From Henckelia pumila (lineage: Eukaryota; Streptophyta; Magnoliopsida; Lamiales; Gesneriaceae), in the NCBI RefSeq assembly GCF_033568475.1, contig NC_133123.1, forward strand, positions 1,736,001 through 1,800,000: a stretch of 64,000 nt of DNA, read 5' to 3'. Shown here piece by piece: positions 23,443-35,984 of the stretch (its first letter is position 1; each line of letters starts with the position of its first letter). The notes beneath the pieces were generated by a model. That model did not search any database. It saw only the letters and a list, made by a program, of their open reading frames with translations, and was not told where the DNA came from. A program made the translations under genes and the position numbers.

Positions 23443-24094
23443 TCCCATACATAAACAAAATTTTTTCTCCAATCGTTTTTTGGAGATGGACAACGAGATA
23501 AAAACTTACAATCTCCCCGAGGTAGAAAATAAGTATAGGAACCCGACATGGAGCGACGCACCGAGAAAAGCGCATAGAATAAGTCTATAGTCGGGGACAT
23601 TTTAATTTCACTCACTCTACGTAGGAAACACGTAAAGAGAAGAATCGCACTTGGTGTTAATTGACTTAAACTCACCCCGAGACTATCTACAATTTCTATC
23701 AAAAGGGCATGAGGAGGGAGCGAGAAACCAAAATTAAAGTACTCCAGATATACAGTAAAATATCCCGGAGGCGGTTCATGGCAAAGATCTCCATTTTTGG
23801 GAATCTTAAGGATATTTTTAGAGGATAAGTCAAATTTTTTACTTGGACTTAAAATCTCTGACTCGTCCAAAAGACGCTCGCTCACTCCTCCCGAAGACTC
23901 TTCAGAACCACTATTATCACAAGAATTCGGGTTACTATCAATTTTTAAATAAGGTGATACCACTGTTTTCAAATCACTCAAAGAATATAGACACTCGTCA
24001 ATTTCACTGTCACCGCTAGACCCCACTGGCGAGAGGGAAAGAGTATCTCGGTTAGCAACCAACACCGAAAATACTTTACCCCGTGGAGGATGCC
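23442..24094 (-). CDS. Antisense ORF with 'putative gypsy type transposon' (Transposase_28-like) domain
   Basis: A minus-strand frame open from 24094 leftwards for more than 200 codons. Its left part holds a segment resembling PF04195: FGFSLPPHALLIEIVDSLGV, then SQLTPSAILLF, then YTYFLPRGDCKF. The right part is acidic and serine-rich. Antisense frames of this kind between pol and the 3' LTR are known from Tat-group elements; their role is not established. At its right edge, minus-strand bases read as a splice acceptor (TTGCAG at about 24100-24095), and the frame stays open to exactly that point, so it may be an internal exon with a 5' exon near 24.3-24.9 kb. At the left it runs into pol through the deletion junction near 23436; its natural end is therefore lost. 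Confidence 0.65.
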
Positions 24095-24099
24095 CTGCA

Positions 24100-25330
24100 A
24101 TTATTTTTTAGAAAAAATATATATAAAATAAAAATATATATTTTACCAAAAAATAATATTTTGTATAGATTAATTAAAAATAATAAAGCAATAATAGCAT
24201 CAAATACGTGGCAATTGATTATATATATTTATTAATATGGTTCCTGTATATATATGTATATATGCGTCTGTCCCTGTAGCCCGCGGTTTATCATCGTCAA
24301 CTTCATCCACAACCGCCGGCCATTTTCTCCGACTAGCTTTCATCAACCGACCTCTGCGAACCCGCCACCATCTTCAACAGCCACCATAGCTCCGTCGAGT
24401 CCAGATTTGGACAGCTTATATGCTAGTCCATGGCTGGAGCGTCGACGAGAGTTCGTCACCGGAACATCGCCCGTCATCGAGCCCGTGCAAGTTCCTTTCC
24501 TTTCGAGTCCAGATTTGGGCATATCCACGATCAGTGGATGCGATCCCAGGGCTGGCACTTGATTCCTCGGCATTACCACGCCTTCGCCGATTCGGGTCCT
24601 TCTACAGTCACTTCCAGATTTGGGCGCGTTCGTGTCACCGGAACGCAACTTCATGGCGGGATTGTGCAAAACCCCGTGTTCGTCGCCGTACCTTGCCGTT
24701 TCCTCGTCGAACGCTGCTGCTGGTTTGGTCATGGATGAAGGAGCCGAGGACAACTGATGGAGTGGGAGAAAGGATAGACACGCGCATATACATACCATAA
24801 ACACATACGTACGACAAACAATATGCATATGGATAAGTTTGCACGTGAAGCAGATAATAAAACAAAGTGATAAATAATAAATAAATATCACATATCAATT
24901 TTTAAATCAAGTTGTGTCATTGCTACCTGCCATATTGATTGCCTTTTCCCTTTGATTATTTTTAATGGACCGTGAGGAAACGAATTCTGCAAATACAAAT
25001 AAAAAAGAAATTCAATGGGTTAGCACGTTGTGGTAAGCATACTGTGCTGCTGAATTTATAATCACAGTAGTTGGTAGAGTTCTACTGGGATTCTATAATT
25101 AATATTCTAGTAGGATTTTGATTCCTATCAATTACGCTCTAATTATTATTCTGCTGGGATTTTAATTCTATTGCATCCCAGTCCTACTACGATTTCTCCA
25201 TCTTGGTATATCCAGGTCGATCCCCGTAATTTTCGCAGTGGCTCATAATATTCGTTCTCGGAAATTAAATTTCTGGCAATACTCCGGTAAAAAATCTACT
25301 CTCGATCCTCTCAACACATGCGACACGCCC
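24100..25330. other. Non-coding 3' region of the Tat element with a GC-richer island
   Basis: AT-rich flanks surround a GC-richer stretch at about 24270-24740. It contains a repeated motif (GAGTCCAGATTTGG at about 24400 and 24505, CAGATTTGGGC at 24611). Both strands stay open for 100-180 codons there, but no family is recognisable. It could hold the 5' exon of the antisense gene or captured host DNA. The element's polypurine tract follows at 25331-25342. Confidence 0.45.
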
Positions 25331-25346
25331 GAGAGTGGGGGGCCTA

Positions 25347-25781
25347 TGATAGGTTACACCTAAAAATTCAACTGGGCCTAAGCCCAATCATTAAGGTCCA
25401 CTCCGAATATTTTTAAGGCCCAAGCTTATTTAAATATTATATATATTTAATTCAAGCAGACCCTGAATTCTACAAAAGCCCATAAGAGGCTCAAGCCCAT
25501 GAGGCTCTCCAAATATCTATAAATAGCTCAAGTCACCTCATTATTAAGGTACACACTTTCTTAAGCAATAGATCGCTCTACTCTCGATTATTATTCCTTG
25601 AGTAATAACTGACTTGAGCGTCGGAGTGCCTTCGCCGGGAACCCTCCCGGCTCCTCTGACTTTGTTTTGTGACGTAGGAACAACCCACTGAAGATCTCCA
25701 TCGGGAACATACAAGGACTTACTGATACTCCGGACTTTGCGGAAGCAACGTGTCACATACAAGTGATTTTTGGCTACATCA
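25347..25781 (+). repeat. 3' LTR of the Tat element
   Basis: 435 bp, preceded by the G-rich tract GAGAGTGGGGGGCC and followed by the AATAT target duplication. Confidence 0.93.
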
Positions 25782-25786
25782 AATAT

Positions 25787-25978
25787 AATGTAAATTAAAA
25801 ATAAATAAGAAAAAATAGTTAATACATAATTTGATTTTATGGATAGATTATAATTTATTTGATGTAATTGATGTAAAATTATTAATTAATAAATAGATAA
25901 ATAATATGACGAAAATAAGGCAAAATTAATTGGGATAAGTTATACATAGATTAATAATACATCAAACCAAACCATGCC
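25787..25978. mobile_element. Right part of the split MITE in unit B
   Basis: Continues the MITE begun at 19062 and ends with TCAAACCAAACCATGCC. Confidence 0.85.
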
Positions 25979-26156
25979 ATATAGTCTATTAATGTCTCTT
26001 GTTTGGCTTATTCTAGGAGGTATGCTTACTTATTAGATCGTCCATAGCTTATTTACATTAAATATCGTATGGTTCGTGTTTTAATTTCTATGTTGCAATA
26101 GCTTCCACTTAATTTAATATATACTAGTGTGTATTTGCGTGTGTATGTAATATGTT

Positions 26157-26159
<3 letters not shown>

Positions 26160-26199
<40 letters not shown>
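26160..26199. repeat. (TA)n microsatellite in the spacer of unit B
   Basis: 40-bp TA run, the counterpart of 17625-17661. Confidence 0.95.
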
Positions 26200-26203
<4 letters not shown>

Positions 26204-27095
26204 TCGTATTATTTTTCAAATGAATCATGAGAACTGTAACAACATTATCCTTAGTTTTGGCAATTATCTATCGGAATTTCATAAACATACCAAAAAACTG
26301 TTGCGATGATGCATGGTGGCCATTGAGCTTAATTAGTCCTAAAAAACTGAGTGCACATTATATAAACGTAGTAAATGATCGATCCCCCCATTTTGAAGCA
26401 AATGTTTGACTGAATTATATTATTAATATACACATACTTGATGATAATTGCAAGCAAAACTTTTGTTTGATCTACATACAATCATAAAGTATTAGAATTT
26501 TTTTGCTTCAAGCTATGGTTGAATTCGAAATATTTTTATTGTTGGAAAAATTCCAATTGAATAGACCGTATAAAATACTAGTACATGATAACATGATATA
26601 AAATTTTCAAATGAATTTCTAAATTTTCTATATTATTATATGTCGTACAATTAATTTATATGAAGATACTTGGTATTTATAAATAAATGCGATCCCAAAT
26701 ATTGAATTAATGATTGATTCAATGATTGTTACTTAAGATAATTGAATCTCAAAAATTATTAAAATTATTTGTGAATTGATCGCAACCGATCTTATACTAT
26801 ATCTGAAATTCGAAATTTAATTATGATAATATTTTATTTTGAAAACAAATTTTAATTTTTATATTTAAATTTATTATTATTTTTATTTTATCTCAAATTT
26901 TGTATTATACACGGATATTTATCAAATTTTGTGAAAAATAATATTGGACGTGAAAGTTTTGATTTAATAAAAAAATTATTAAAGTAAATAAAAAAATATA
27001 TCTTTCAATTAAGATTCCTATATAAATCCTCCCCCTCGGTGTTATGTTTCACAAAAAGCAAACCAAGAAAAAAAAATATTCTCAACCCTTTTGCC

Positions 27096-27581
27096 ATGCC
27101 GATATATCAGTTAATTTTGCTTGCTGCAGCTCTCATGATTACGGCCACTGGGGGCGAAACCAGTATTCAGCAACAAACATTTGTTGCATGGTGCGTCGTC
27201 AGAGACGGCGTAGAGAACTCAGTGCTTAAGGATAAACTGGACGACATTTGTTCAGCAAACCCTTCGGTCTGCCTTTTGGTGCAGAAAGATGAACCCTGCT
27301 ACCTCCCAAACACCCTCAACAATCATCTAACTCTTGTTTTGAGTACCTTATTTCAGCAGCATCCGAATGAAGCCACATGCAGCCAAGGGGTTTTCTTTGC
27401 ATCTACCACAGCATGCTTGCTTTTTGTGTGGTGTCGGCGCAAAAATTCTACCGCTGCAAATGATGAGAGAGCCCCTGGCCGGCAGCATTCTACCGCTGCA
27501 AATGATGAAAGAGCCCTTGGGCAGCATTCCCAGCGAGCGTTGCTGTGGAACATCCTCGGCCGATTCCTGATTTTCCATTAA
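27096..27581 (+). CDS. X8/CBM43-domain small secreted protein, copy C
   Basis: Third copy, 161 residues. It shares the signal peptide, six X8 cysteines, CYLPN motif and STAANDERA repeats with A and B. Visible differences are RIFAPT-side K for R (as in B) and a C-terminal LIFH in place of LISH. TATA box at 27019-27027. Its downstream spacer lacks the MITE and diverges after about 27860, so it may use different 3' signals. Confidence 0.78.
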   Translation: MPIYQLILLAAALMITATGGETSIQQQTFVAWCVVRDGVENSVLKDKLDDICSANPSVCLLVQKDEPCYLPNTLNNHLTLVLSTLFQQHPNEATCSQGVFFASTTACLLFVWCRRKNSTAANDERAPGRQHSTAANDERALGQHSQRALLWNILGRFLIFH

Positions 27582-27771
27582 TAATATAATACATATATAG
27601 TCTATTAATGTCTCTTGTTTGGCTTATTCTAGGAGGTATGCTTACTTATTAGATCGTCCTTAGCTTATTTACATTAAATATCGTATGGTTCGTGTTTTAA
27701 TTTCTATGTTGCAATAGCTTCCACTTAATTTAATATATACTAGTGTGTATTTGCGTGTGTATGTAATATGT

Positions 27772-27804
<33 letters not shown>

Positions 27805-27861
27805 CTCGTATTATTTTTCAAATGAATCATGAGAACTGTAACAACATTATCTTTAGTTTTA

Positions 27862-27931
27862 TCGGGAGATTAATGATCCATATATATATATCTCGCTCTT
27901 ACAATAATCACAAAAATCAAACTTTTCATGT

Positions 27932-27978
<47 letters not shown>

Positions 27979-29324
27979 TAGAAGATCATTTTTGGGAACA
28001 CAAGAAAACAAAATCGAAAATCAAATATATATATATATATATATATATATACTATTTTTTTTATAATTGTAACAATAGGTTTAAATGATATTTGCGTACC
28101 ACTAGTGATTAGCTACGTGGCCAAGCATTTAATTTGTTACTAATTATAAAAAATGATATTCATTTATGAGTGAATATATATATATATATATATATATATC
28201 ACCATTACGTTGCTAAATTTGTATAACCAACGTGGTCGATTCATTCACCTTCTTAGTATATATAGTCTATTGATTTCCATTTTAATTTGGCAATTATCTA
28301 TCGGAATTTCATAAACATACCAATTACAAAACGCGACAATATCATCGATGTATATGGCAATGGCATGCACCAGCTTTAAGGCTGGTTATATTTATTTCCC
28401 ATTTTTAAGGCTGGTTATATTTATTTCACTTTTTTATTAATATTTTTTTTTTGGAAAATGATTTTTTTTCTACTAGATAATACGTTTTTATGTCATTATA
28501 ATTTTATATTTTTCTCATTATGCATGTCCTTTAAAAATTTGTGTTCTTGTTGATATCTCTGGTTCGTTATTTTGGTTTAAAAAATACCCTTAATTAGTAC
28601 CGTCAATTCATCCGTAAGTGTCAAGCATGCATGTATATATATGTAATTGCGAATGGCCAAATAATAATCATTATTACTATTATATATGTATCTATAATTT
28701 CTCGTTTTTTGAATTTATATATATACCTCAAACGTGCATTCTCATTGATATCACTAATGCGTTAATATATTAATGTGGTTCCAGAAAATGCATCTACGTA
28801 ACATCATCTACTCCATGAATGCAACTCAAATGGAACTTACACGTAATTGGCACGCGCGTTAGTGCGAGGATGCTCAAATTATAGCTCGATTCATTAATTT
28901 TTAAGGTAATTTTAATTATCGACTATTTGGTGTAATAGGATTAGGGTCTATTGGCGTATGCCAGATATTTTTGATATCAATAAGAAACTGATTAAATAAT
29001 ATTATTTGATATATTCCTAATAATTAATACAAGAATAGTTTATATACACCTAGAAAATTAAGAAGAATAAAAGAAAATACAACTTATAAAATATACAAAA
29101 GATAATACAGAATATATTATTCCAATATATATAATATATTACAATAATATCATTGTATCATAAATGGGATAAACGAGTTGGGAATATTTTTTGTTTTTTT
29201 GGTTCACTTTTTTGAAACATAACACAAAATTATGAATGAATTTACTAAAAATAAAACCAAACAAAGTGTAAAATTGTCAATTTTTATAATAAAATAAAAA
29301 TTAGAGTGTGTTTAACAAAACATG
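27862..29324. other. AT-rich intergenic sequence with several (TA)n runs
   Basis: Contains TA runs at 27935-27974, 28025-28051 and 28174-28199. A detached 36-bp block of the X8 spacer lies at 28287-28322, and a short tandem repeat of TTAAGGCTGGTTATATTTA at about 28376-28425. I see no gene. Confidence 0.6.
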
Positions 29325-30530
29325 TGTTGGGATTGGTTGTATGTGTAGAAGGGGGGTGAATACACGCTCAAAAAATATTTTTTTTAAACGTGATTAAGTG
29401 AGGGTTAATTCACTCAATCTATTTTCTCAACGTCCAAAGATGAGTTGAACAACAGGATAGTGTGGAAAATGTTCAAGACACTTTGGTGATAAGTAGGCAC
29501 TCAAATCATGCAAGACAGAATGTAAGGTGCAATAAATAAGTAACACAAGATATTATGGAAGTTTGAAGGCTTAATCCTTCTATGTCTCCCCTTTTTTCAC
29601 ACATGAAGGAATTCATTAGAAGACTTTGGTTATTACAACGTCTTGCAATACACCCACTCCAAACTTAGAACTTATCCACTGCCTAATTTGGAACTCCTAG
29701 ATTCAGCAAGGATAAGATTCTCAGTTCTTATCGGACTGTATAATGCTCTTAGATCTAAGGGAATGGTCGAGAGACTTTTGAAAACCCTTAAAAGATCCTA
29801 GAAGATCGGATGTGTTCTGATAAGTGAGGGTCAGTTGAGCAGTGTAGATGAAGGCAAAGTTTAAGTGCTCAGGGTTGCTGTAGGATAAGCTTTTCTGGAG
29901 AAAATGAATCAAGACTTGTATTCGTCGAAGCTTGTGTTATTTGTTCTCTATCTCTTCAGCTTTGGATGGCTTTGGCTTAAATAGAGTCTCTAGCAACGTC
30001 TCTATTATGTTTCGACTGAGAGTGCATTTAATGTCTCATAAATGCTTCCATAAATGCATCGCTGACCTTTTATGAGGATAGTACTCTTCATTAAATGTCT
30101 GATAAGTCTCGATTCTTTATATAGTCACAACGGTCGAAGACTTTAGTCTGCAGCTATTCTGGATTTTGCTATTTTAATGCAAACTGTCCTCTAGAACCAT
30201 GAGCCAAACAATCTTCTGAAGAATGTCTTCTGCTACTGATGAGTTAATTGGCTTTTCAACGGATATCTTGTCTCAAGATTTGATTTGATTTGAACGTTGA
30301 ACCTAAACTCTTCATAAGCGGTCGACAAGCTAATCGGTAGATATGCTCTTATCGACTGGTTCAAGTAAGCGGTTGACAGGCTTACGGTAGATGTGCTTCT
30401 CAAGTTAGCGGTTGACAAGCTTACGGTTGACAAGGTCTTTTCGACTGTTCCAAATAAGCGCTGCTGCTCTCAGGATTGCGGTAGATACATGTTATACATA
30501 AAATGGGTTGAATCACTGGTTTGGTAGATC
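29325..30530 (+). mobile_element. Probable LTR-retrotransposon LTR remnant
   Basis: Begins TGTTGGGATTGG, followed by GAAGGGGGGTGAATAC, a start often seen in plant Ty1/copia LTRs. The right part (about 30310-30480) contains several imperfect repeats of a unit like GCGGTTGACAAGCTTACGGT. No primer-binding site, target duplication or partner LTR was found, so its ends and type are tentative. Confidence 0.4.
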
Positions 30531-31600
30531 ACTGTGGGGGTTATCCCTAGTCTATTCCTATTGCAAACAGTGAATGTTGAGGATAAGTTTATTGTTTTTA
30601 ATAATTCTGATGAAATTCAACATAGAATCACTTATGTGAGAGAGAAGTGGGGCCGCTTCGAAGGAATTACAAGGCTCAATTCTAGACCCTCTTACAAAAC
30701 CAGGCGTGTGTTCATGGCCAAAACGAACACAATCATGAGAACTGAATAGTATCAGAGAGAGTCCAGTGTGAAGTGTATATTAATTTACACAAATGGCAGA
30801 ACAGTTCAAGGACATCATGTCTACTGGCCAGCTAGTAAATCAAATATATTTCACAAGGGAAGGTTCAAAGGATAACAGCTACCTATCCTATGCAGGATTC
30901 AACTGTAGAGCTTTATCACCAAGATTTGTATCAATTTTCATTCATGTGGGGGATTGTTGGAAATTTTAATTAAAAAAAATAGGGTTGAATGAGAAATTAT
31001 GGCTCATGAATGTGAGAGTGTCTTTTGGCTCTCCACATTCTTGAGTTAATTGGAGACTTTTGGCTCTCCATATTCTTGAGTTTATTGCAAGATTAATTGA
31101 GTCAATTAAACTTGTATGACTCTTGGTATGCTTTTTGAAGTATATAAATAGTGTGCTCATTTCCTCAATTCAAACAACTTTTGGAAAACAATTTCTACAT
31201 ACAATTTTTAGTCTCTTGCATTTCATATTGTTAGCTTTTCATTTGGCCTCCTTAAGTTTTGGTGATAAAGAAAAGGTACGATTCGAGTTCGCCGAAGTAG
31301 TGAATTTGTGCTTAGTTTGCTACTGGTTCAACTGTTGTATCCTGGGAAACAGACGTCGGTACGTGTTGATACTCAAGCATATTGTGGAGCGACGAATCTG
31401 TTTTAAGGAAACTGTACTTGTTACAGGTCTCAGTTTGCTTTACACTTTTCTTATTATTTATCATTTGCTTTACTGTTTCCTTATTGTTTAATCAGTTGTT
31501 TATTACTGTTTAATATTTAAGCATTCGTTATACTGCATGTATTGTTTCCGATCAATTCGCGTTTAGCATTTAGCATTTTGGCTTACAGATCTGACTAGCA
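30531..31600 (+). mobile_element. Non-coding LTR-retroelement remnant: internal 3' end plus partial LTR
   Basis: A purine-rich GTGGGGGAT tract at 30946-30954 is immediately followed by TGTTGGAAATTTTAATT (30955), the usual layout of polypurine tract and 3' LTR. The LTR has a TATATAAATAG promoter near 31140. Upstream (30531-30954) is non-coding internal sequence without an intact domain. The right limit is unclear; segmental copy 2 begins at 31617. Confidence 0.5.
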
Positions 31601-34294
31601 ATTTACACACACACATATATTATTAAGTTGGTCAAAGTTCAAACAATGTTTTAAGGCGGATCATGCCCAATAAGAGAAGACAAATCTAGATAATAAATTG
31701 AAATATTCACTAATCTTGTGTGGATGGAGATATTTAAAATCCTCGCAAATGTTGAATAGCAAGTAACTTGAGACGCACCACCATGTAAATTATTATATCA
31801 TAATATAATAATAATATGTAGGTGAACATTCAAGATAATTGATCTTAATTAGCTAGTATTCCAAAACCAAGTACAATTAAATTCAAATAATCGGCATCAA
31901 TTTCTAATTTTTTTGAATGGATATATACCCACTCCATGTGAGAAGAATGCAATTACTTATCTCATCGCGTAGTCATTAATTGACTATTTTCCAACATATA
32001 CCTAATCTTTAGTTGATCTATATATTTACCAAATGCATGCATGCATATGTTTGAACGCAGATCCCATGAATGTGTATATTTTCATTATTTTTATTTTTAT
32101 TTAATAAATAAAATTGAGGGATGAGTGAGGTCTGAAATTTGTGGAAGTATTATGAATCTTAGAATATTATATAGGAATTTTTCGATACAACTAATTACTT
32201 TCACACATTGCACCGAAATTTTTAGTCGATAAAAAAGATATAAAACCAGAATTACTTTACAATTGACGAAACTTTTAATGGGAAAGGGAGTTTGCTTAAC
32301 GTTGAAATTTGGAAGCCAGACTATATATAATTAAAATAGAAAAAAAAATAATTGGAGCAGGACTTGGAAGCTGTCCTATTATAATGTCTAAACCAAAATA
32401 CGAAAATTCCTTAAATTTTTTGGAGAAAACAAGCGATGACACACACACATATATTTTGGAAAGTGATTAAGGAAGATAATTATAAATTGTTGAAAGCAAT
32501 CGATTGTGGATAAAATATTCAAAGTAATCCATCTCAATATTAGGCTAGTGCGCGCTATGTACATAGAAAAACGAATCACATACACATTAAGTTACAAACT
32601 CGGTTACACAATATTTTTAAAATTATAAACAGTCCTACTAATTAAAGATATATTTTCATTAATATATGCGAGATAAATTTGTAATTGCATTGGAAACGTG
32701 TGACCGTGTGTGTAATCGAATATGTACAAATAACACAATTTTTGTACAAATATATCATAAAAAATCATGTGAGACTGTTTCACGAGTAAATTTTTGTGAA
32801 ACATGTCTTTAATCCGATCCGACCTATGAAAAATATTATTTTTTATGTCTAAAATATTACTACTTTTATAATTTAGATATTACTCATGGATTTTTCTTGA
32901 GAAGAAAGGTTGCAGTCATTAGTTTGATATTTCAATGGAGACTTGGGAAATCGAGACTTCCTTTTTTCTTTTCTTTTTTCCTTTTAGAGTAATCAAGATT
33001 AGAGACTAATTATAGATAATAAGTAGATGTGACGATCAATTAAAAGATGTTGACCTTTATTTGGGGGGGAATTCTGTGTTCCTTTTGGGCTTTGGTTCGG
33101 TTCCCATATTATCCATCTTTCGAGACCAACAATCTTGGTCCCAAAATTTTCTGAATTGCAAAGTATTCTCAAACTATAAAACATTCTATCAATTAACTCA
33201 AAACATCTTTGGATACAATATCACAAAACCAAGAAAGGATATCTCGATTTTTCCATTATAAATTCAACTATAGTAGTTGAAGAACTTTACAAGCTAAAAG
33301 ATGGGCCGCTCCATTCGCTACTGGATTCATATGTGATGCGAAGAAATGAAGTTGTCAGACTCCACGAGTGTTTGAATCTCCATTGCAATCACACCATTTT
33401 GCCCAATTTCCTCTTTTGGATCCATTACAGCTTTAATTGCAATCCCGAATAAATAGTACCATTTCCTGATTATAGGAAATTGTGAGGGGCTTAAGTCCAC
33501 TTTCAATTTGGGCCTCATATACGATCTGAATACAGAGGCAGAGGTAAATTCGGCCCACGGATTTATAAATTTTATTTTTATCGTTATTTTCATATGAATT
33601 ATGTCGTGGCAGTGGTGACACTATTAATAAGAGCATGTTCAATGCTGAGATGATGTTAGTGTGAAGAAATTGATAAATTCATTGCTTGGTTCTACGAGTG
33701 TGAGATGATGTTGTACAAATGATGTTGAAATATTAATTTTTTATTTTATTAAATATATATTTTTATTTAAACAAAAATAAATTTTCACTATTAAAATAAA
33801 TTAAAATTACACATAATTAAAATTTAAATACTATAGAAAATTAAAAAATACACCAAATTAAGAAATTTAAAAAATTACAAATAATTAAAACAAATTACCA
33901 ACAACAAAATAAGTTACTACCCAAAGGTCAGATTAAATATTATTAATTTTTAATTATTTTTAATAATTTAAAAGGTTAAATTAATCTGGGTTTTTGGATC
34001 TCCAACGGCCAGATTAATCTGACCATTAGATCAATGGCCATTTAAAAAACGAAAAAAAATAAAAAAAATAAGGCTGGAACATCGCGCGGAAGGTTTTCGT
34101 TCTGGCCCAGCCAGCATTCATCGCACCAGGAGTTTTTCTGATACGATATCCTCGCCATGGGCTTCCTCGCCCCCTTGTATATACTCTAAAGTACCGTTTG
34201 GTACATGAAATGAAAGTGGGATAAGACACAATTTTTTTATTCATCTCATGTTTCTCTTTTTTTTTAACCCAGATATCTCATGGCCCGATATGAC

Positions 34295-34964
34295 TGTAAG
34301 GGATAAATTGGTTGCACATAAACTAATTTAGGTGTTGTCACAAAGTGTTGACAACACCTCCAAAAACAAAGAGTTTTATAAACCCTAAAACTAGTGATCA
34401 TTGTAAAATCAATTTTCTCAAAACATGTGAGAAAATAAACCATAAAAGTTTCTCCTAAAAATTCTATGCAAGATAAAAATAACTAAAATGAAACAAGGAT
34501 AAAAAGTTCTCGAAGCCAAAAACTTGTGAACAACATACTTTTCAATCTATGATCTTCAAGTGTTCTTTAAGGCTTCAAAACAAGATACGACTAGCTCGAG
34601 CTTAAGAGAATCTTCAGAATTTTCTTACGTTGCACGCACAAAAGCTATCTCCTCAATCTCTATTAGTCGGTCTCCCTCTTCTTGTACACGCCTTATGAGA
34701 ATATATAGAAGAAATCATTCTCCTCTTAGTTTTCTTGTAGGCGTGAAAATTCTTAGATTTGATTAAATCAAATCTACACAAATAAGAAAAGATTAGTTAG
34801 ATATGAGATAAGTAAATATTATAATTGAACATAATAATATCTCAATCTACTTAACTAAGAAAATAAATAACTTATTTAAAAGTTACTTCATGTCCAAGAA
34901 GGGCAAAAACCTTTAAATAAAATCTTTTTAAAACTTAAGAGATTTTAGGAAAATATTCCTTTCA
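34295..34964 (+). mobile_element. Solo LTR
   Basis: A 670-bp insertion absent from copy 1. It begins TGTAAGG and ends CCTTTCA, giving matched TG...CA ends. Flanking 5-bp repeats are ATGAC (34290-34294) and ATGCC (34965-34969), one mismatch. It has no internal coding region, so it is a solo LTR left by LTR-LTR recombination. Orientation and family are uncertain. Confidence 0.75.
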
Positions 34965-35494
34965 ATGCCATTAGATGTAGACTTGATGACAAATACCTCT
35001 CAACCCATTATATTAGTGAAGGATGATCATATAAGTGAAATTGTGTGAAATTGATAATGATAATAAAGAGAATAAACACAATAATCTTACAAAAATAAAA
35101 ACATACAAAACCACTTATTATTTATATATATATTTTGTTTATTTACATATCATCATATTTTTATTCATCTATCGCACATTTCATCCATAATAATTAGCTA
35201 GAATGCACATGAAGTTTTATTCCAAATACATCATTGTGTGTACGATTAGTTTCATGGTCAAGGACTATCCAAAAATAAATTTATTAACTGTTCGAATTGA
35301 ATTTTAACCCCATCAAATCGGTCTTGCCTAATTGTTTGCCCTAGTATTTGACCTGTGCGATTATAAACATCACATTGAAATGAAGTTGTTCAATATGTTA
35401 GTTTTACACTAATATTTTCTATTCATTTGCAGTTAAAAAAAGAAATATTATATATTTTTAGGGTGTTTATTTATTTAATTGTAAGTGTTTTTTT

Positions 35495-35895
35495 AACAAA
35501 AAGTTTTGAAGTTAAAAATGACGGAAGAGCACAAATGTGAAGCATAATGCAAATCCGTCGCGGGTGTCTTTTTTCTGCCTATAATTAATTGCTATAATTT
35601 ATTAAATTGGTTTTGAATTATGATTATTATTTTATCCCTTTTTTTTTTACGATTTGAGCTACATGTTATTTTTGAAAGACCTTTTTAGTTATTGTTTTTA
35701 AATCAATTTGAATATGTGTTCTAGTCTTTTGCATGTAGTTCAATATCATTCATCAAAAAGCGCAAACAAACCGAGATCGTAAATTTAATTTTCATGTAAA
35801 ACCGTAATTTTAATTTTTTTTAAATTAACTAACCGCATATGATGATTGGGTTTAAATTTTTTAAAAATATAATCGCAAAACCAAATAGACCATGA
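35495..35895. other. Copy-2-specific insertion, unidentified
   Basis: About 400 bp with no counterpart in copy 1, where the two flanks meet near 4290-4330. I found no clear terminal repeats, pol III boxes or coding region. It could instead be a deletion in copy 1. Confidence 0.5.
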
Positions 35896-35984
35896 TCATG
35901 TATAATCAGTTAGAGTGGGGTTATTTTGTATATATTAGTGTACAATTAGCGTTGAGTAAATTTTATATAAAAAAATTATTTGCA

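Larger units (their letters stand above)
19113..25781 (+). mobile_element. Young Tat-type Ty3/gypsy element lacking integrase
   Basis: A 6669-bp element beginning TGATAGG and ending ACATCA. Direct repeats AATAT flank it at 19108-19112 and 25782-25786. The uninterrupted target is seen in unit A near 17246. The 435-bp LTRs differ at one position by eye (19464 T, 25698 C). In order it has 5' LTR, TGGCGCC-type primer-binding site (19551), a gag-protease-RT-RNase H frame (19609-23442) and a second archaeal-type RNase H cut off early. Integrase is absent. An antisense frame follows, then a non-coding stretch, a G-rich polypurine tract (25331-25342) and the 3' LTR. The doubled RNase H and antisense frame point to the Tat/Retand/Ogre group. 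Confidence 0.92.
16036..27860 (+). repeat. Tandem triplication of an X8-gene unit, period about 1.86 kb
   Basis: Three nearly identical units (A, B, C) each contain promoter, X8 gene and spacer. Start codons are at 16697, 18560 and 27096. A to B is 1863 bp. B to C is 8536 bp, or 1862 bp once the Tat insertion and its 5-bp duplication are removed. Unit A is cut on the left by the gypsy element. The spacer of unit C lacks the MITE present in A and B and diverges after about 27860. A block of the spacer (GGCAATTATCTATCGG...) reappears at 28287-28322, so unit C has roughly 430 bp of unrelated AT-rich sequence inserted. Confidence 0.92.

Noticed and set aside
31123..31491. 122-codon hydrophobic frame
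   Set aside because: It lies inside the retroelement LTR downstream of its TATA box and shows no known family.
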